A DNA stretch of 64,000 nt from CALKZN01 sp050633585 (GTDB lineage Bacteria > Pseudomonadota > Gammaproteobacteria > Arenicellales > Arenicellaceae). Shown in pieces: positions 1 through 8,389 of the stretch (position 1 is its first letter; each line of letters starts with the position of its first letter). The notes under the pieces were generated by a model. The model saw only the letters and a program-made list of their open reading frames with translations. It was not told the origin of the DNA and searched no databases. Where the stretch lies: NCBI GenBank assembly GCA_050633585.1, contig JBOEGT010000034.1, positions 1 to 64,000 on the forward strand. Direction: 5' to 3'. A program made the translations under genes and the position numbers.

Positions 1-2
1 TG

Positions 3-44
3 TCCATCATCCTGATGATTGCAGTACTCCGACTCGATGTATAA
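3..44 (+). CDS. possible C-terminal end of an upstream gene (partial)
   Basis: One plus-strand frame reads 13 residues (SIILMIAVLRLDV) to a TAA at 42-44. The only support for a coding end is position: a strong plus-strand intrinsic terminator follows about 80 bases later with no other gene between. The peptide is hydrophobic and could be the tail of a membrane protein. A second frame also stays open to a TAG at 56-58, so the frame choice is weak and the product cannot be named. Confidence 0.25.
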   Translation, partial: SIILMIAVLRLDV

Positions 45-124
45 CTAATTATTGTTAGTTATTTATCCTGTTTCATCCTGAATCAAGATAGGTAAACTAT
101 AACGCTTGTCTTTGAGTTTAGGTA

Positions 125-145
125 CCCCCCAAAAGGGGGGTTTTT
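125..145 (+). terminator. intrinsic terminator
   Basis: Six C, an AAAA loop, six G, then five T: a perfect 6-bp GC stem with a U-tract on the plus strand. It must end a plus-strand transcript entering from the left of the window, because the next gene (LysE family) points the other way. Confidence 0.8.
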
Positions 146-254
146 AGGGCGGTTTGCTTAAAATTTAATCAAAAAAGCCTATTTGATTCATTGTGATCGA
201 TAACGAACAGGTTTTTCAGGGCCAAGCTTTTTTAAAATGCTATCGCTTAAGTAT

Positions 255-893
255 TTAAAGCTGGAAGCTGCTTCTGTATAGCATGTAGCAACCAACGCTG
301 ATAATTAGGCAAGAAGATATTTTGCTTATAAATGACCGGCTTTGCTTTCCCTTAGACAATTGTGTTGCTTTGTCACTGATGTAAGCATAAATCATCATTG
401 TCGGTGTAATCGATATAAGCGCGATAAAGATAATGATTAGCACATCATTATGGGTTGTGCGTGTTAAATCAATAAACGCAGGTAAAAAACTTAAATAGAA
501 AAGAATCGCCTTTGGATTACTAATAGTGATTAAAAAACCAGAAAGAATAAAGTTTATATTGCCTTTCAGGGAGGGTTGTTTATTGGGGAGTCTTTGGGAG
601 TTTGCAGAGGCCAATTTTATGAAACTGGTGACGCCTAGGTAAACTAAATAAATGCCTCCAAAAAAATTGATTATCACTATCAGTGATTGTATTTGTTTGG
701 CGAGTGTTGCAAGCCCATAGGCAACGAGTAAGATAAAAAAAATATCAGCAATGATAATGCCTAATGTTGATAAAAAGCCTGCACGTAAACCATGAGATGT
801 CGTTTGTGAGGTGACTAATAAAATGCCGGGCCCTGGCGTAGCCGCTAACACCAACATCGAAACGAATAAGGCAAATGCGCTACTAACCGTCAT
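255..893 (-). CDS. LysE/RhtB family amino-acid exporter
   Basis: A 212-residue inner-membrane protein with about six hydrophobic segments, matching the usual length of the LysE/RhtB family (proton-driven efflux of amino acids such as lysine, threonine or homoserine lactone). The family signature lies near the N-terminus: an ATPGPG motif at residues 18-23 followed by a G-rich stretch. The ATG at 891-893 is the natural start. Substrate cannot be read from sequence. It is the first gene on the minus strand downstream of plsC but separated by 33 bases. No dedicated regulator is adjacent. Confidence 0.85.
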   Translation of the reverse strand: MTVSSAFALFVSMLVLAATPGPGILLVTSQTTSHGLRAGFLSTLGIIIADIFFILLVAYGLATLAKQIQSLIVIINFFGGIYLVYLGVTSFIKLASANSQRLPNKQPSLKGNINFILSGFLITISNPKAILFYLSFLPAFIDLTRTTHNDVLIIIFIALISITPTMMIYAYISDKATQLSKGKQSRSFISKISSCLIISVGCYMLYRSSFQL

Positions 894-926
894 GTTTTAG
901 TTGGTTCTCTCAATGTGTGTAGATAA

Positions 927-1643
927 TTAGGAGTCGTTTTCCCATGCTTTTATGCGTGACTCTATCCAAAGCTTAACTTCTTCAGTGACTTCTCTTGGGT
1001 CTCGGCCTTCGGTTTGTATAGGCTGACCAATTTCTAATTGAATGGTGCCAGGGAGTTTTTTGACACCTCGCCGTTTCCAGAATTTTCCTGCATTGTGAGC
1101 AACGGCTACGACAGGGACACCCGTTGCGATAGCGAGTTTTGCTGCGCCTAGTTTATATTGTGTATTGTCACCATAAGCGGTTCTTGTGCCTTCTGGGAAG
1201 ATGATAATGTTTCGGCCTTTACTGATTTTCTCTTTACCTTGACGAATGATATTGTCAAGTGAGCCTCGACGGTCTTTTCTGTTAATTGCGATAGGTGATG
1301 CGGCTAATACAGCCAGCCCGAAAATAGGCACATAGATTAATGATTTTTTTAGAATCCAAGAGGTGTTGGGCGGCAAAATACCCTGCAGTGTTAATGTTTC
1401 CCATGCTGATTGATGCTTTACCATGTAAATGACAGGCTCTTCTGGAATATTGTTTTTTCCAGAGACTTCCAGTTTCACATTACAGATAACCTTTAATAGC
1501 CAAATGAGGCAGTGCGAATAGCCACTCATCCAGCGATAGCTGGTGGTGTGTGAAAATACTAAGCCAATAATCCCAGCAATAGTAAATGGTATAACCATGA
1601 TTGCCATACAAGCAAAGAAAAATATTGATCGAAGTGTTTGCAT
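927..1643 (-). CDS. plsC: 1-acyl-sn-glycerol-3-phosphate acyltransferase, PlsC family
   Basis: A 238-residue acyltransferase that should convert lysophosphatidic acid to phosphatidic acid on the cytoplasmic membrane face. A hydrophobic N-terminal segment (about residues 8-30) anchors it. The catalytic block I reads H-Q-S-A-W-E at 77-82, so the usual HxxxxD has Glu for Asp, a substitution I associate with one PlsC subfamily. The FPEGTR substrate-binding motif is at 149-154. It follows gmhB by 13 bases and probably shares its transcript, in the glyQ-glyS-gmhB-plsC order common in gammaproteobacteria. Confidence 0.9.
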   Translation of the reverse strand: MQTLRSIFFFACMAIMVIPFTIAGIIGLVFSHTTSYRWMSGYSHCLIWLLKVICNVKLEVSGKNNIPEEPVIYMVKHQSAWETLTLQGILPPNTSWILKKSLIYVPIFGLAVLAASPIAINRKDRRGSLDNIIRQGKEKISKGRNIIIFPEGTRTAYGDNTQYKLGAAKLAIATGVPVVAVAHNAGKFWKRRGVKKLPGTIQLEIGQPIQTEGRDPREVTEEVKLWIESRIKAWENDS

Positions 1644-1656
1644 TCTTGTTATGTAC

Positions 1657-2259
1657 TCATAAAGATAATAAGTCTTCCATCAATAGATGGTCGACATATG
1701 CCGCTAAATCGACATATTGATTGACTCCGTATAAATGATGTTCGGGAGTTTCTTGTAGTGTTAGTTGAGATTGTCGTCCTTTGCCTGTTTGAACCAGAAT
1801 AGGCGTTGCGCCAACAATAGTTGCTGCTTCTAAATCGCGAATAGAGTCTCCAATAGACGGGACGTTTTTAAACAATGTGTGTGAAGCAAAGCCTAAGTCA
1901 GTGGCAAGCTGTTCATAAAGTCCCGCTAGTGGCTTGCGGCAATCGCAGTGGTCTTTTGGTCCGTGTGGGCAAAAGTAAATACCAGAAATTTTGCCGTTAT
2001 GATCTTCCACTTGCTGAATCATTTTTTCATGAATACTCTCAAGTGTCATCATTGAAAAAAGGCCTCTAGCGATGCCTGATTGGTTGCTGAGTACATACAC
2101 GGCATAACCCGCATTGCTCAGGCGGCTTATGGCTTCTAAGCTGCCATCAATTGCCACCCACTCATCAGGAGACTTTATAAAATCATCAGAGTCTTGGTTG
2201 ATCACTCCATCACGATCAAGAATGATGATTTTATTATGCGGGTGAGGGTGTGTATTCAC
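1657..2259 (-). CDS. gmhB: D-glycero-beta-D-manno-heptose 1,7-bisphosphate 7-phosphatase
   Basis: A 200-residue HAD-superfamily phosphatase of the ADP-heptose (LPS core) pathway. The nucleophile motif DRDGV lies at 15-19. The family's structural zinc site is complete: C97-x-H99 and C105-x-C107 in the sequence CPHGPKDHCDCRKP. It sits 12 bases downstream of glyS in a minus-strand cluster, the placement found in many gammaproteobacteria. No other ADP-heptose gene is nearby. The N-terminus is His/Pro-rich, which has no known meaning. Confidence 0.9.
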   Translation of the reverse strand: MNTHPHPHNKIIILDRDGVINQDSDDFIKSPDEWVAIDGSLEAISRLSNAGYAVYVLSNQSGIARGLFSMMTLESIHEKMIQQVEDHNGKISGIYFCPHGPKDHCDCRKPLAGLYEQLATDLGFASHTLFKNVPSIGDSIRDLEAATIVGATPILVQTGKGRQSQLTLQETPEHHLYGVNQYVDLAAYVDHLLMEDLLSL

Positions 2260-2271
2260 GAAAACAGAACG

Positions 2272-4356
2272 TTATAGAACACTAATATCGGCAACACGTA
2301 AAAACAAACCTTGTAGCTGTTTTAGCAAACTGAGTCGATTATGGCGAATGGCTTGGTCATCTGCCATGACCATAACGTTGTCAAAAAAGTTATCGACGCT
2401 ATCACGCAACGTCGCTAAAAGCTTTAACCCTTGTCCATAATCGCCTTTATCGAATAAATGAAGACTATCTTTTTCAACATTATTAATCGCTTCGCTCAGT
2501 TGTTTTTCCGCATCGTCTTGAAGTAATGAAGGGTTAACCTTGCCAATTTGAGAAGATTGGGAGGGTTCAAGTTTTTTCAATATATTGCTAATGCGCTTAT
2601 TAGCCGCAGAAAGCTCATGAGCTTCGCTGAGTTGTGAAAAATCTTGAATTGCACGAACTCTTGCATCAAAGTCCAATGGTTTTTCAGGACGGCATGCTAG
2701 AACAGCATTGATTGAGTTTGTTTCGATTCCTTCTGTTTTATAGAATGCTTTAAAGCGTTCTTCAATAAACTCGACAATATTTGCTTGAGTTTTTGCGTCA
2801 ATTTGAATGCCTTGAGTCGCATAAGTATCCGAGGCAAGACTAATTAATTGATGTAATGTCAATGCATGTTTTTTTTCAATGAGAATACGCAAAATGCCCA
2901 ACGCCGCACGGCGTAAAGCATAAGGATCTTTATCACCAGTCGGAATTTCTCCAATACCATAAATGCCAACAAGCGTATCTAGTTTTTCAGCTAATGAAAC
3001 AGATTGCGCTTCGAGTGATATGGGTAATTGGCCTCCTGACTGCTTGGGCCAATAATGTTGTTCTATGCATTCACCCACCAGTCGATGTTCATCACCTTTA
3101 TCAGCGTAATACCTTCCCATGGTTCCTTGTAGGTCAGAAAATTCACCTACCATATTGGACACGAGGTCTGCTTTGGCAAGCTTGCCTCCACGAGCCGCAA
3201 TTTTATCATTTGCGTTGATTTGATTTGCTATGTCACTTGCGAGTGTTTCTAATCGTTGAGCTTTGCTTGCAACGCTTCCTAATTTGATGTGATAAAGCAC
3301 ATTTTCAAGGGCTGGTAAGCGTTCTTCAAGGGGTGTTTTTTTGTCAGTTTGCCAGAAAAATTCAGCGTCTGATAAGCGTGCCTTAAGAACACGCTCATTG
3401 CCTGACTTGACTCTTTCAACATCTTTGCTTGAAATGTTACTGACGGTAATAAAGTAGGGCATTAACTTGCCATTAGCGTCAACAATATGGAAATATTTTT
3501 GGTGGTCTCGCATGGATGATATCAACGATTCCTGAGGGATATCCATGAAGCGTTGATCAATTTTGCCAAGTAACGCATGTGGGTATTCAACTAAACCAGT
3601 GACTTCATCCAGTAAGTTAGGGTCATTCTCAATATGACCATTAACACTTGAGGCTAATGCAGTTACTTGTTCTTTAATCATTGTTTGACGTTGATTAAAG
3701 TCCACAATGACATAACCATTATTTTCTAATTCAGCAATATAGTTATCCGCTGAAGAAATTGTGATGTCACCTTGAGTATGAAACCGGTGGCCTCTACTGA
3801 TGTTGGCCGAGGGTGACTCTAAAATTTCTGCGGGTAATATGTCATCGCCAAAAAGGGTGAGCAACCAATGAACGGGTCGAACAAATTCTGATTCTGTATT
3901 TCCCCAACGCATTCTTTTTGCGATAGGTAATTGTTTAATGGCTTTATCTATGACAACTTGGATGATGTCGGCAATGTTTTTGCCATCAACCGTTTGTTTG
4001 AAATGAAGCCATTCTCCCTTGTCGGTCTTGAGTCGATCGAGTTTATCGAGCTCAACACCACACGATTTTGCAAAGCCTAAAGCGGCTGGCGAAGGGCTGC
4101 CGTCTTCTTTGAACGCGGCTTGTATAGCCGGTCCACGCCGTTCGACTTCTTGATTCGGTTGTTTTTCTGAGACATTTGCTACGGCAATTGCTAGCCGTCT
4201 AGGGCTCGCTAATAGTTTGCAGTCAGTTTCTTGAGTTAATTCTGCTTCTTTCAGTGATGTTAGTATTGAGCTTTTAAATGCTTCCGCTAATTTTTTCAGT
4301 GATTTTGGAGGTAGTTCTTCAGTGCCTAATTCAATGAGTAATGTCTTAGTAGTCAT
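2272..4356 (-). CDS. glyS: glycyl-tRNA synthetase beta subunit
   Basis: A 694-residue protein, the expected length of the beta subunit of the bacterial alpha2-beta2 glycyl-tRNA synthetase. The N-terminus (LLIELGTEELPPKSL) is diagnostic, followed by the HD-like central region and a C-terminal anticodon-binding domain. It recognises tRNA-Gly while the alpha subunit carries the aminoacylation site. Its ATG is 3 bases after the glyQ stop, so the two subunits are almost certainly translationally coupled from one mRNA. Confidence 0.97.
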   Translation of the reverse strand: MTTKTLLIELGTEELPPKSLKKLAEAFKSSILTSLKEAELTQETDCKLLASPRRLAIAVANVSEKQPNQEVERRGPAIQAAFKEDGSPSPAALGFAKSCGVELDKLDRLKTDKGEWLHFKQTVDGKNIADIIQVVIDKAIKQLPIAKRMRWGNTESEFVRPVHWLLTLFGDDILPAEILESPSANISRGHRFHTQGDITISSADNYIAELENNGYVIVDFNQRQTMIKEQVTALASSVNGHIENDPNLLDEVTGLVEYPHALLGKIDQRFMDIPQESLISSMRDHQKYFHIVDANGKLMPYFITVSNISSKDVERVKSGNERVLKARLSDAEFFWQTDKKTPLEERLPALENVLYHIKLGSVASKAQRLETLASDIANQINANDKIAARGGKLAKADLVSNMVGEFSDLQGTMGRYYADKGDEHRLVGECIEQHYWPKQSGGQLPISLEAQSVSLAEKLDTLVGIYGIGEIPTGDKDPYALRRAALGILRILIEKKHALTLHQLISLASDTYATQGIQIDAKTQANIVEFIEERFKAFYKTEGIETNSINAVLACRPEKPLDFDARVRAIQDFSQLSEAHELSAANKRISNILKKLEPSQSSQIGKVNPSLLQDDAEKQLSEAINNVEKDSLHLFDKGDYGQGLKLLATLRDSVDNFFDNVMVMADDQAIRHNRLSLLKQLQGLFLRVADISVL

Positions 4357-4359
4357 GGC

Positions 4360-5253
4360 TTAACCCTCTAAATTTGTCCGCTGCTTTCCTCTCGGAAAAC
4401 CAAGTGCTTCACGGCTAGCATAGTAGCCCTCTGCGACGCCTTTTGCTAAATTTCTAATGCGTCCAATGTATCTAGCGCGTTCGGTGACGCTGATTGCTTG
4501 GCGTGCATCGAGTAAATTAAACGTATGAGATGCCTTTAATACATGTTCATAAGCGGGCAAGGGTAATTGTTTTTCCAACAGGGATTTAGCTGATTTTTCG
4601 GCAACATCGAAGTGGTTAAATAGTGAGTCAACATCCGCGTGTTCAAAGTTGTATGTAGACTGTTCAATTTCATTTTGATGGTAAATATCACCATACGTAT
4701 AACCATCCGTCCAAATCAGGTCATAAACATTATCGACGCCTTGAAGGTACATCGCGATACGCTCTAATCCATAGGTGATTTCACCCGTCACAGGCCGGCA
4801 GTCGAGGCCTCCAACCTGTTGAAAGTAAGTGAACTGGGTAACTTCCATGCCGTTTAGCCATACTTCCCAGCCAAGTCCCCATGCGCCCAGTGTTGGTGAC
4901 TCCCAATTGTCTTCGACAAAACGAATGTCATCACTCAACATATCAATGCCAAGCTGCCTTAATGATTCAAGGTAGAGCTCTTGAATATTTTCAGGGGATG
5001 GTTTTAAGATGACTTGGTACTGAAAGTAATGTTGTAATCGATTAGGGTTTTCTCCATAGCGGCCGTCGGTCGGTCGTCTTGAAGGCTGCACATAAGCAGC
5101 GCTAATGGGCTCAGGCCCAATAGCGCCAAGAAATGTCGCCGGGTGAAACGTCCCTGCACCCATTTCTGAGTCAAAAGGTTGCATTAACACACAACCTTGG
5201 TCTGCCCAGTAATGCTGAAGTTTGAGTATGAGTTCTTGGAAAGTGATCGTCAT
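4360..5253 (-). CDS. glyQ: glycyl-tRNA synthetase alpha subunit
   Basis: The 297-residue catalytic alpha subunit of class II glycyl-tRNA synthetase. Recognisable blocks include the start TFQELILKLQHYWADQGC, the VQPSRRPTDGRYGENPNRLQ region around residues 55-75 and the class II motif around GLERIAMYLQGV. It is the first gene of the minus-strand glyQ-glyS-gmhB-plsC cluster; the 171 bases upstream hold its promoter, with a TATAAT-like box near 5350-5356 on the minus strand and an 11-bp inverted repeat at 5359-5418. Confidence 0.97.
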   Translation of the reverse strand: MTITFQELILKLQHYWADQGCVLMQPFDSEMGAGTFHPATFLGAIGPEPISAAYVQPSRRPTDGRYGENPNRLQHYFQYQVILKPSPENIQELYLESLRQLGIDMLSDDIRFVEDNWESPTLGAWGLGWEVWLNGMEVTQFTYFQQVGGLDCRPVTGEITYGLERIAMYLQGVDNVYDLIWTDGYTYGDIYHQNEIEQSTYNFEHADVDSLFNHFDVAEKSAKSLLEKQLPLPAYEHVLKASHTFNLLDARQAISVTERARYIGRIRNLAKGVAEGYYASREALGFPRGKQRTNLEG

Positions 5254-5358
5254 TGCTATCGCTGCTTTCAGTCTTTGAGTTCTTCGGTTAAAAAGAATAA
5301 ATGGCGGAAATAGATATTTTAAAAATAGTTATTTCAGTAAAGCTGGCGATTATAACGT

Positions 5359-5418
5359 TTGCAGCGTAATAATAAAGGAATTACAGCGGCTTTTAGTGCG
5401 CAAGTGTTTACGCTGCAA
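5359..5418. repeat. 11-bp inverted repeat upstream of glyQ
   Basis: TTGCAGCGTAA at 5359-5369 is repeated exactly inverted as TTACGCTGCAA at 5408-5418, with 38 bases between. The region lies between the end of the adenosyltransferase gene and glyQ, both on minus. One arm sits just upstream of the glyQ -10-like box. It could be a paired operator or a 3' hairpin of the upstream gene, but no U-tract follows, so it is not a normal terminator. Confidence 0.5.
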
Positions 5419-5424
5419 TGGGTT

Positions 5425-5985
5425 TTATTTTGTATTAATTTTACTTTGTTTCCACAGCACTTCTGGCTCGCCGTTGACATGTGCTAACCATCGAGCACTC
5501 ACAAATGCAAAATCAGAGAGGCGATTTAGATACTTTTGTCCATTTTCATTAATAGTTTCAAGTGAGGATAAGCTCACCATATTTCGTTCTGCCCTGCGAG
5601 TAATGCTGCGAACGATGTGACAACGCGCTAAGGATTCTGATCCGCTGGGTAAGATAAAGTCTTTCAATGGTTTGAGTGGTTCATTGAATTGCTCAATATG
5701 TTCTTCAAGAAACTCACAATGTTGTTCGCTAATCATTGTGTATTCTGGCATCGCCAACTCACCACCGAGATCAAATAAATCATTTTGAATACGTAAGTAA
5801 ATCTCTCTAAGAGGGTTTAAGGTGTCTAGGGTTTCAATAAATAACCCAACAAAGCAGTTGAGTTCATCGACAGTCCCCATCGTCTCCATGCGGGCATGGT
5901 CTTTGCGGATGCGCTGGCCATCTGCAAGGCCTGTCGTGCCGTCATCACCTGTTTTTGTGACAATCTTGGAGAGTCTGTTACCCAT
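5425..5985 (-). CDS. cob(I)alamin adenosyltransferase, PduO type
   Basis: A 186-residue protein of the PduO-type ATP:corrinoid adenosyltransferase family, which makes adenosylcobalamin from reduced cobalamin and ATP. The N-terminal ATP-binding motif TKTGDDGTTGLADG (about 10-23) and the E-x-x-G-T-V-D-E-L-N segment (34-43) are family signatures. The C-terminal block RRAERNMVSL and the LNRLSDFAFVSARW helix complete the five-helix bundle. It stands alone and is divergent from the ETF-QO gene. Its presence implies adenosylcobalamin-dependent enzymes elsewhere in the genome. Confidence 0.9.
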   Translation of the reverse strand: MGNRLSKIVTKTGDDGTTGLADGQRIRKDHARMETMGTVDELNCFVGLFIETLDTLNPLREIYLRIQNDLFDLGGELAMPEYTMISEQHCEFLEEHIEQFNEPLKPLKDFILPSGSESLARCHIVRSITRRAERNMVSLSSLETINENGQKYLNRLSDFAFVSARWLAHVNGEPEVLWKQSKINTK

Positions 5986-6040
5986 AATATGTACCTATTA
6001 ATATGAAAAAGTTTGCCTATATTTATGTGATGAATATGCT

Positions 6041-6086
6041 TTATTCAACAAATTAAAACCGAGTATAATACTTGTTCAATACAAGT
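6041..6086 (+). promoter_or_regulatory. predicted promoter and inverted repeat upstream of ETF-QO
   Basis: A TATAAT box at 6064-6069 lies 17 bases after a weak -35 (TTATTC at 6041-6046). Directly downstream is the inverted repeat ACTTGT-N5-ACAAGT at 6070-6086, placed over the expected transcription start, a common operator position. The 136-base divergent gap also serves the adenosyltransferase on the other strand. No regulator gene is adjacent. Confidence 0.45.
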
Positions 6087-6121
6087 AAGAACAAATTTAC
6101 AGAAATTTAGGTGGAATTTTT

Positions 6122-7774
6122 ATGAGCCGTGAATCAATGGAATACGACGTAGTAATTGTTGGTGCAGGTCCAGCAGGGTTGTCAGCAGCAATTAAGTTAA
6201 AGCAGCTTGCATTAGAAAATGAAAAGGAAATTTCTGTATGTATTTTGGAAAAGGGTTCTGAAGTAGGAGCTCATATACTCTCTGGCGCATTGTTTGAAAC
6301 GCGGGCATTGGATGAACTGTTGCCGGATTGGAAAGAGCAAGGAGCTCCAATTGACGTGTCAGTTGTCAAAGATGAAACATATTTGCTGAGAGGTTCTCAG
6401 AAAGCAATAAAGATACCCAGCATATTTGTTCCTAAAACGATGCATAACGAAGGCAATTATGTAGTGAGCCTTGGCAACGTCTGTCGTTGGTTAGGAGAGC
6501 AAGCTGAGGCGCTTGAGGTGGAAATTTTCCCAGGTTTTTCAGCGGCAGAAGTGCTTTATCATGAGGATGGTAGAGTCAAAGGTGTTGCTACAGGAGAAAT
6601 GGGGCGTGGTAAAGATGGTCAAGAGAAGCAAGGTTATGAGCAGGGCATGGAATTGCATGCGAAATACACTTTGTTTGCTGAAGGTTGCCGTGGGCACTTA
6701 GGTAAAGAAGTGATTGAGAAATTTTCTCTAAATAAAAACGCTGATGCTCAGCATTATGGGTTAGGTATTAAAGAAGTGTGGGAGATCTCTGAGGCGCAAT
6801 ATCAGAAAGGGCTGGTCATGCATGGTACTGGCTGGCCATTAAATGAATCTAAAAGTTCAGGCGGTTTCTTTCTCTATCATTCTGAAGATAACCAAGTAGT
6901 CATGGGGTTAATTACAGATTTAAATTACTCGAACCCTCATGTTAGTCCATATGAAGAATTTCAACGATTGAAGCATCATCCCTTGTTTGCCAATCTGCTG
7001 GAAGGGGGTAAGCGTATATCTTATGGGGCTAGAGCCATTGCTAAAGGAGGCTTAAATGCTTTGCCTAAAATGACTATGCCTGGAGCAATGTTAATCGGTT
7101 GTGATGCGGGAACATTGAATTTTTCCAAAATTAAAGGATCACATACTGCCATGAAATCCGGCATGTTAGCCGCTGAAACTATCGTTGCAGCGATGCAAGA
7201 AGGAACTGCCGATGGTCGTGAGCTGAATGAGTTTGGCGAGGTATTTAAATCATCTTGGCTGTATGCAGAGTTGCATCGTGATCGTAATTTTGGCCCAGCA
7301 TTGCATAAATGGGGAGTGATTTTTGGTGGCGCATTCAATATGTTGGATCAAAATATTTTTGGGGGTAAACTGCCTTTGACGTTAAAGGATAATACGCCAG
7401 ATCATTTAACGCTTAAAAAGTCTATGCAATGTCAACAAATTGACTATCCGAAGCCAGATGGTGTTTTGAGTTTTGATAGGCTCAGTTCTGTGGCGTTATC
7501 AAATACATTCCATGAAGAAGACCAACCAGCACATCTCACCTTAAAAGATAAGAGTGTGCCAATAACCCTTAACTTGGCTGATTTTGATGCGCCTGAGCAA
7601 CGATATTGTCCAGCGGGTGTTTACGAAATTGTTGAAGAAGAAAGCGAACCGAAATTGCAAATTAACGCGCAAAATTGTGTTCATTGTAAGACGTGTGATA
7701 TCAAAGACCCTTCGCAAAACATTGTTTGGGTTACGCCAGAAGGTACAGGCGGACCTAATTATTCAAGTATGTAA
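6122..7774 (+). CDS. electron transfer flavoprotein-ubiquinone oxidoreductase
   Basis: A 550-residue ETF-QO, the membrane-associated FAD and [4Fe-4S] enzyme that passes electrons from electron-transfer flavoprotein to ubiquinone during fatty-acid and amino-acid oxidation. The FAD-binding GxGxxG motif (VIVGAGPAGLSAA) begins near residue 10. The C-terminal cluster ligands are C496, C519, C522 and C525, in the conserved NCVHCKTCDIKDP context. Length agrees with the family. No etfA, etfB or acyl-CoA dehydrogenase gene is next to it, so its partners are elsewhere. The ATG at 6122 follows AGGTGGA at 6109-6115, a good ribosome-binding site. Confidence 0.95.
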   Translation: MSRESMEYDVVIVGAGPAGLSAAIKLKQLALENEKEISVCILEKGSEVGAHILSGALFETRALDELLPDWKEQGAPIDVSVVKDETYLLRGSQKAIKIPSIFVPKTMHNEGNYVVSLGNVCRWLGEQAEALEVEIFPGFSAAEVLYHEDGRVKGVATGEMGRGKDGQEKQGYEQGMELHAKYTLFAEGCRGHLGKEVIEKFSLNKNADAQHYGLGIKEVWEISEAQYQKGLVMHGTGWPLNESKSSGGFFLYHSEDNQVVMGLITDLNYSNPHVSPYEEFQRLKHHPLFANLLEGGKRISYGARAIAKGGLNALPKMTMPGAMLIGCDAGTLNFSKIKGSHTAMKSGMLAAETIVAAMQEGTADGRELNEFGEVFKSSWLYAELHRDRNFGPALHKWGVIFGGAFNMLDQNIFGGKLPLTLKDNTPDHLTLKKSMQCQQIDYPKPDGVLSFDRLSSVALSNTFHEEDQPAHLTLKDKSVPITLNLADFDAPEQRYCPAGVYEIVEEESEPKLQINAQNCVHCKTCDIKDPSQNIVWVTPEGTGGPNYSSM

Positions 7775-7881
7775 TAAGCTTATAAATTCTGTTTATTCGG
7801 TTTTTCCGATTGATTTTTATATTTTCATGGGTAAATCAGCTGTTTTTGCGGTATTTTATTGGTATTTATAGAAAACTATTG

Positions 7882-7910
7882 TTGCGGGTGTTCGGTTTTA
7901 TTGATAGAAT
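7882..7910 (+). promoter_or_regulatory. predicted sigma-70 promoter of candidate small RNA
   Basis: TTGCGG at 7882-7887 and TAGAAT at 7905-7910 are separated by exactly 17 bases. This is the best sigma-70-like match in the 840-base region upstream of glnA. It would start transcription near 7917, with no ORF of note before the strong terminator ending at 8095. Confidence 0.5.
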
Positions 7911-7916
7911 ATCCCG

Positions 7917-8095
7917 AAATCAATAATAATAAATAAAAAAGCCTAAGCTGCCCTTAAGGGGGGGAAGTTAAAAGGAGCAACTTGAGATAAGTTAATTATC
8001 GATAGTAAATAACAATAATAAGCTTCGAGTTAGGAAGATAAAAAAGTTTTAGATTTGCGAAAGCATCGGTTTAAAACTTTTTTATCTTTTTTTTT
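7917..8095 (+). ncRNA. candidate small RNA of about 180 nt, between ETF-QO and glnA
   Basis: The unit runs from a predicted promoter (7882-7910) to an unusually strong intrinsic terminator (8037-8095). It contains no start codon with an open frame of useful length: the one Shine-Dalgarno-like AAGGAG (7972-7977) leads only to TTG-AGA-TAA. It can form a CCC-TTAA-GGG mini-hairpin at 7951-7960 and further pairing of AACTTG (7979-7984) with the CGAGTT just before 8031. It does not match 6S, tmRNA, RNase P or CsrB/RsmZ as I know them; only three GGA motifs are present. It could instead be a long 3' UTR of the ETF-QO gene. Confidence 0.4.
8037..8095 (+). terminator. strong intrinsic terminator
   Basis: A perfect 15-bp inverted repeat (8037-8051 with 8072-8086) encloses a loop that itself contains TGC-GAAA-GCA, a GNRA-capped mini-stem. 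Nine T follow at 8087-8095. The orientation is plus. It ends either the ETF-QO message or, more likely given the local promoter, a short untranslated transcript. Confidence 0.85.
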
Positions 8096-8306
8096 GTCTG
8101 GGATTTAAGTATGGCGAGCACTGACAGTTTACAAGGCTGTGTGTTTCATAAGGAGGCATGGATTGCTCAATAATCTTGTTAACGTCTGAATACTATTGCT
8201 AGCCGTTTGTAGTGCTTTGCAGTTTTATCCTTCAAGATGGCTAACTGACAGCTCATTCGCTATAATCATCTGCGATTCCTTTAGGTCATTATAATAATTT
8301 TAAACT
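8096..8306. other. non-coding stretch before the glnA control region
   Basis: No ORF of note. An AAGGAGG at 8151-8157 stands one base from an ATG that opens only 14 codons, too close for a normal start. A TATAAT at 8261-8266 with TGGCTA 17 bases upstream is a weak candidate for a sigma-70 glnA promoter, which in enteric bacteria also lies upstream of the NtrC sites. Nothing else is recognisable. Confidence 0.35.
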
Positions 8307-8323
8307 TGCACTTCTTTAGTGCT
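8307..8323 (+). promoter_or_regulatory. NtrC binding site 1 (distal)
   Basis: TGCACT-N5-AGTGCT matches the NtrC dyad TGCACC-N5-GGTGCA. It is centred about 125 bases before the expected sigma-54 start and exactly 30 bases from the centre of site 2, so both lie on nearly the same DNA face, as needed for NtrC oligomers at an enhancer. Confidence 0.75.
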
Positions 8324-8336
8324 ATATGTGCTTTTT

Positions 8337-8353
8337 TGCACCATTAAAGTGCA
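8337..8353 (+). promoter_or_regulatory. NtrC binding site 2
   Basis: TGCACC-ATTAA-AGTGCA has 11 of the 12 arm bases of the NtrC dyad. It is centred about 95 bases upstream of the predicted sigma-54 transcription start, close to the -108 position of the proximal strong site at enteric glnA. Confidence 0.85.
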
Positions 8354-8389
8354 TTACTATAGTTGTAAAATCAAAATTCGTTGCTTTTA

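Noticed and set aside
7917..8095. Assignment of the candidate small RNA as 6S or CsrB/RsmZ type
   Set aside because: The length resembles 6S RNA, but the long closing stem and central bubble are not evident, and there are only three GGA motifs, too few for a CsrA-sponge RNA.
8151..8202. AAGGAGG followed by a 14-codon ORF upstream of glnA
   Set aside because: The ribosome-binding site is only one base from the ATG and the peptide shows no feature; likely chance.
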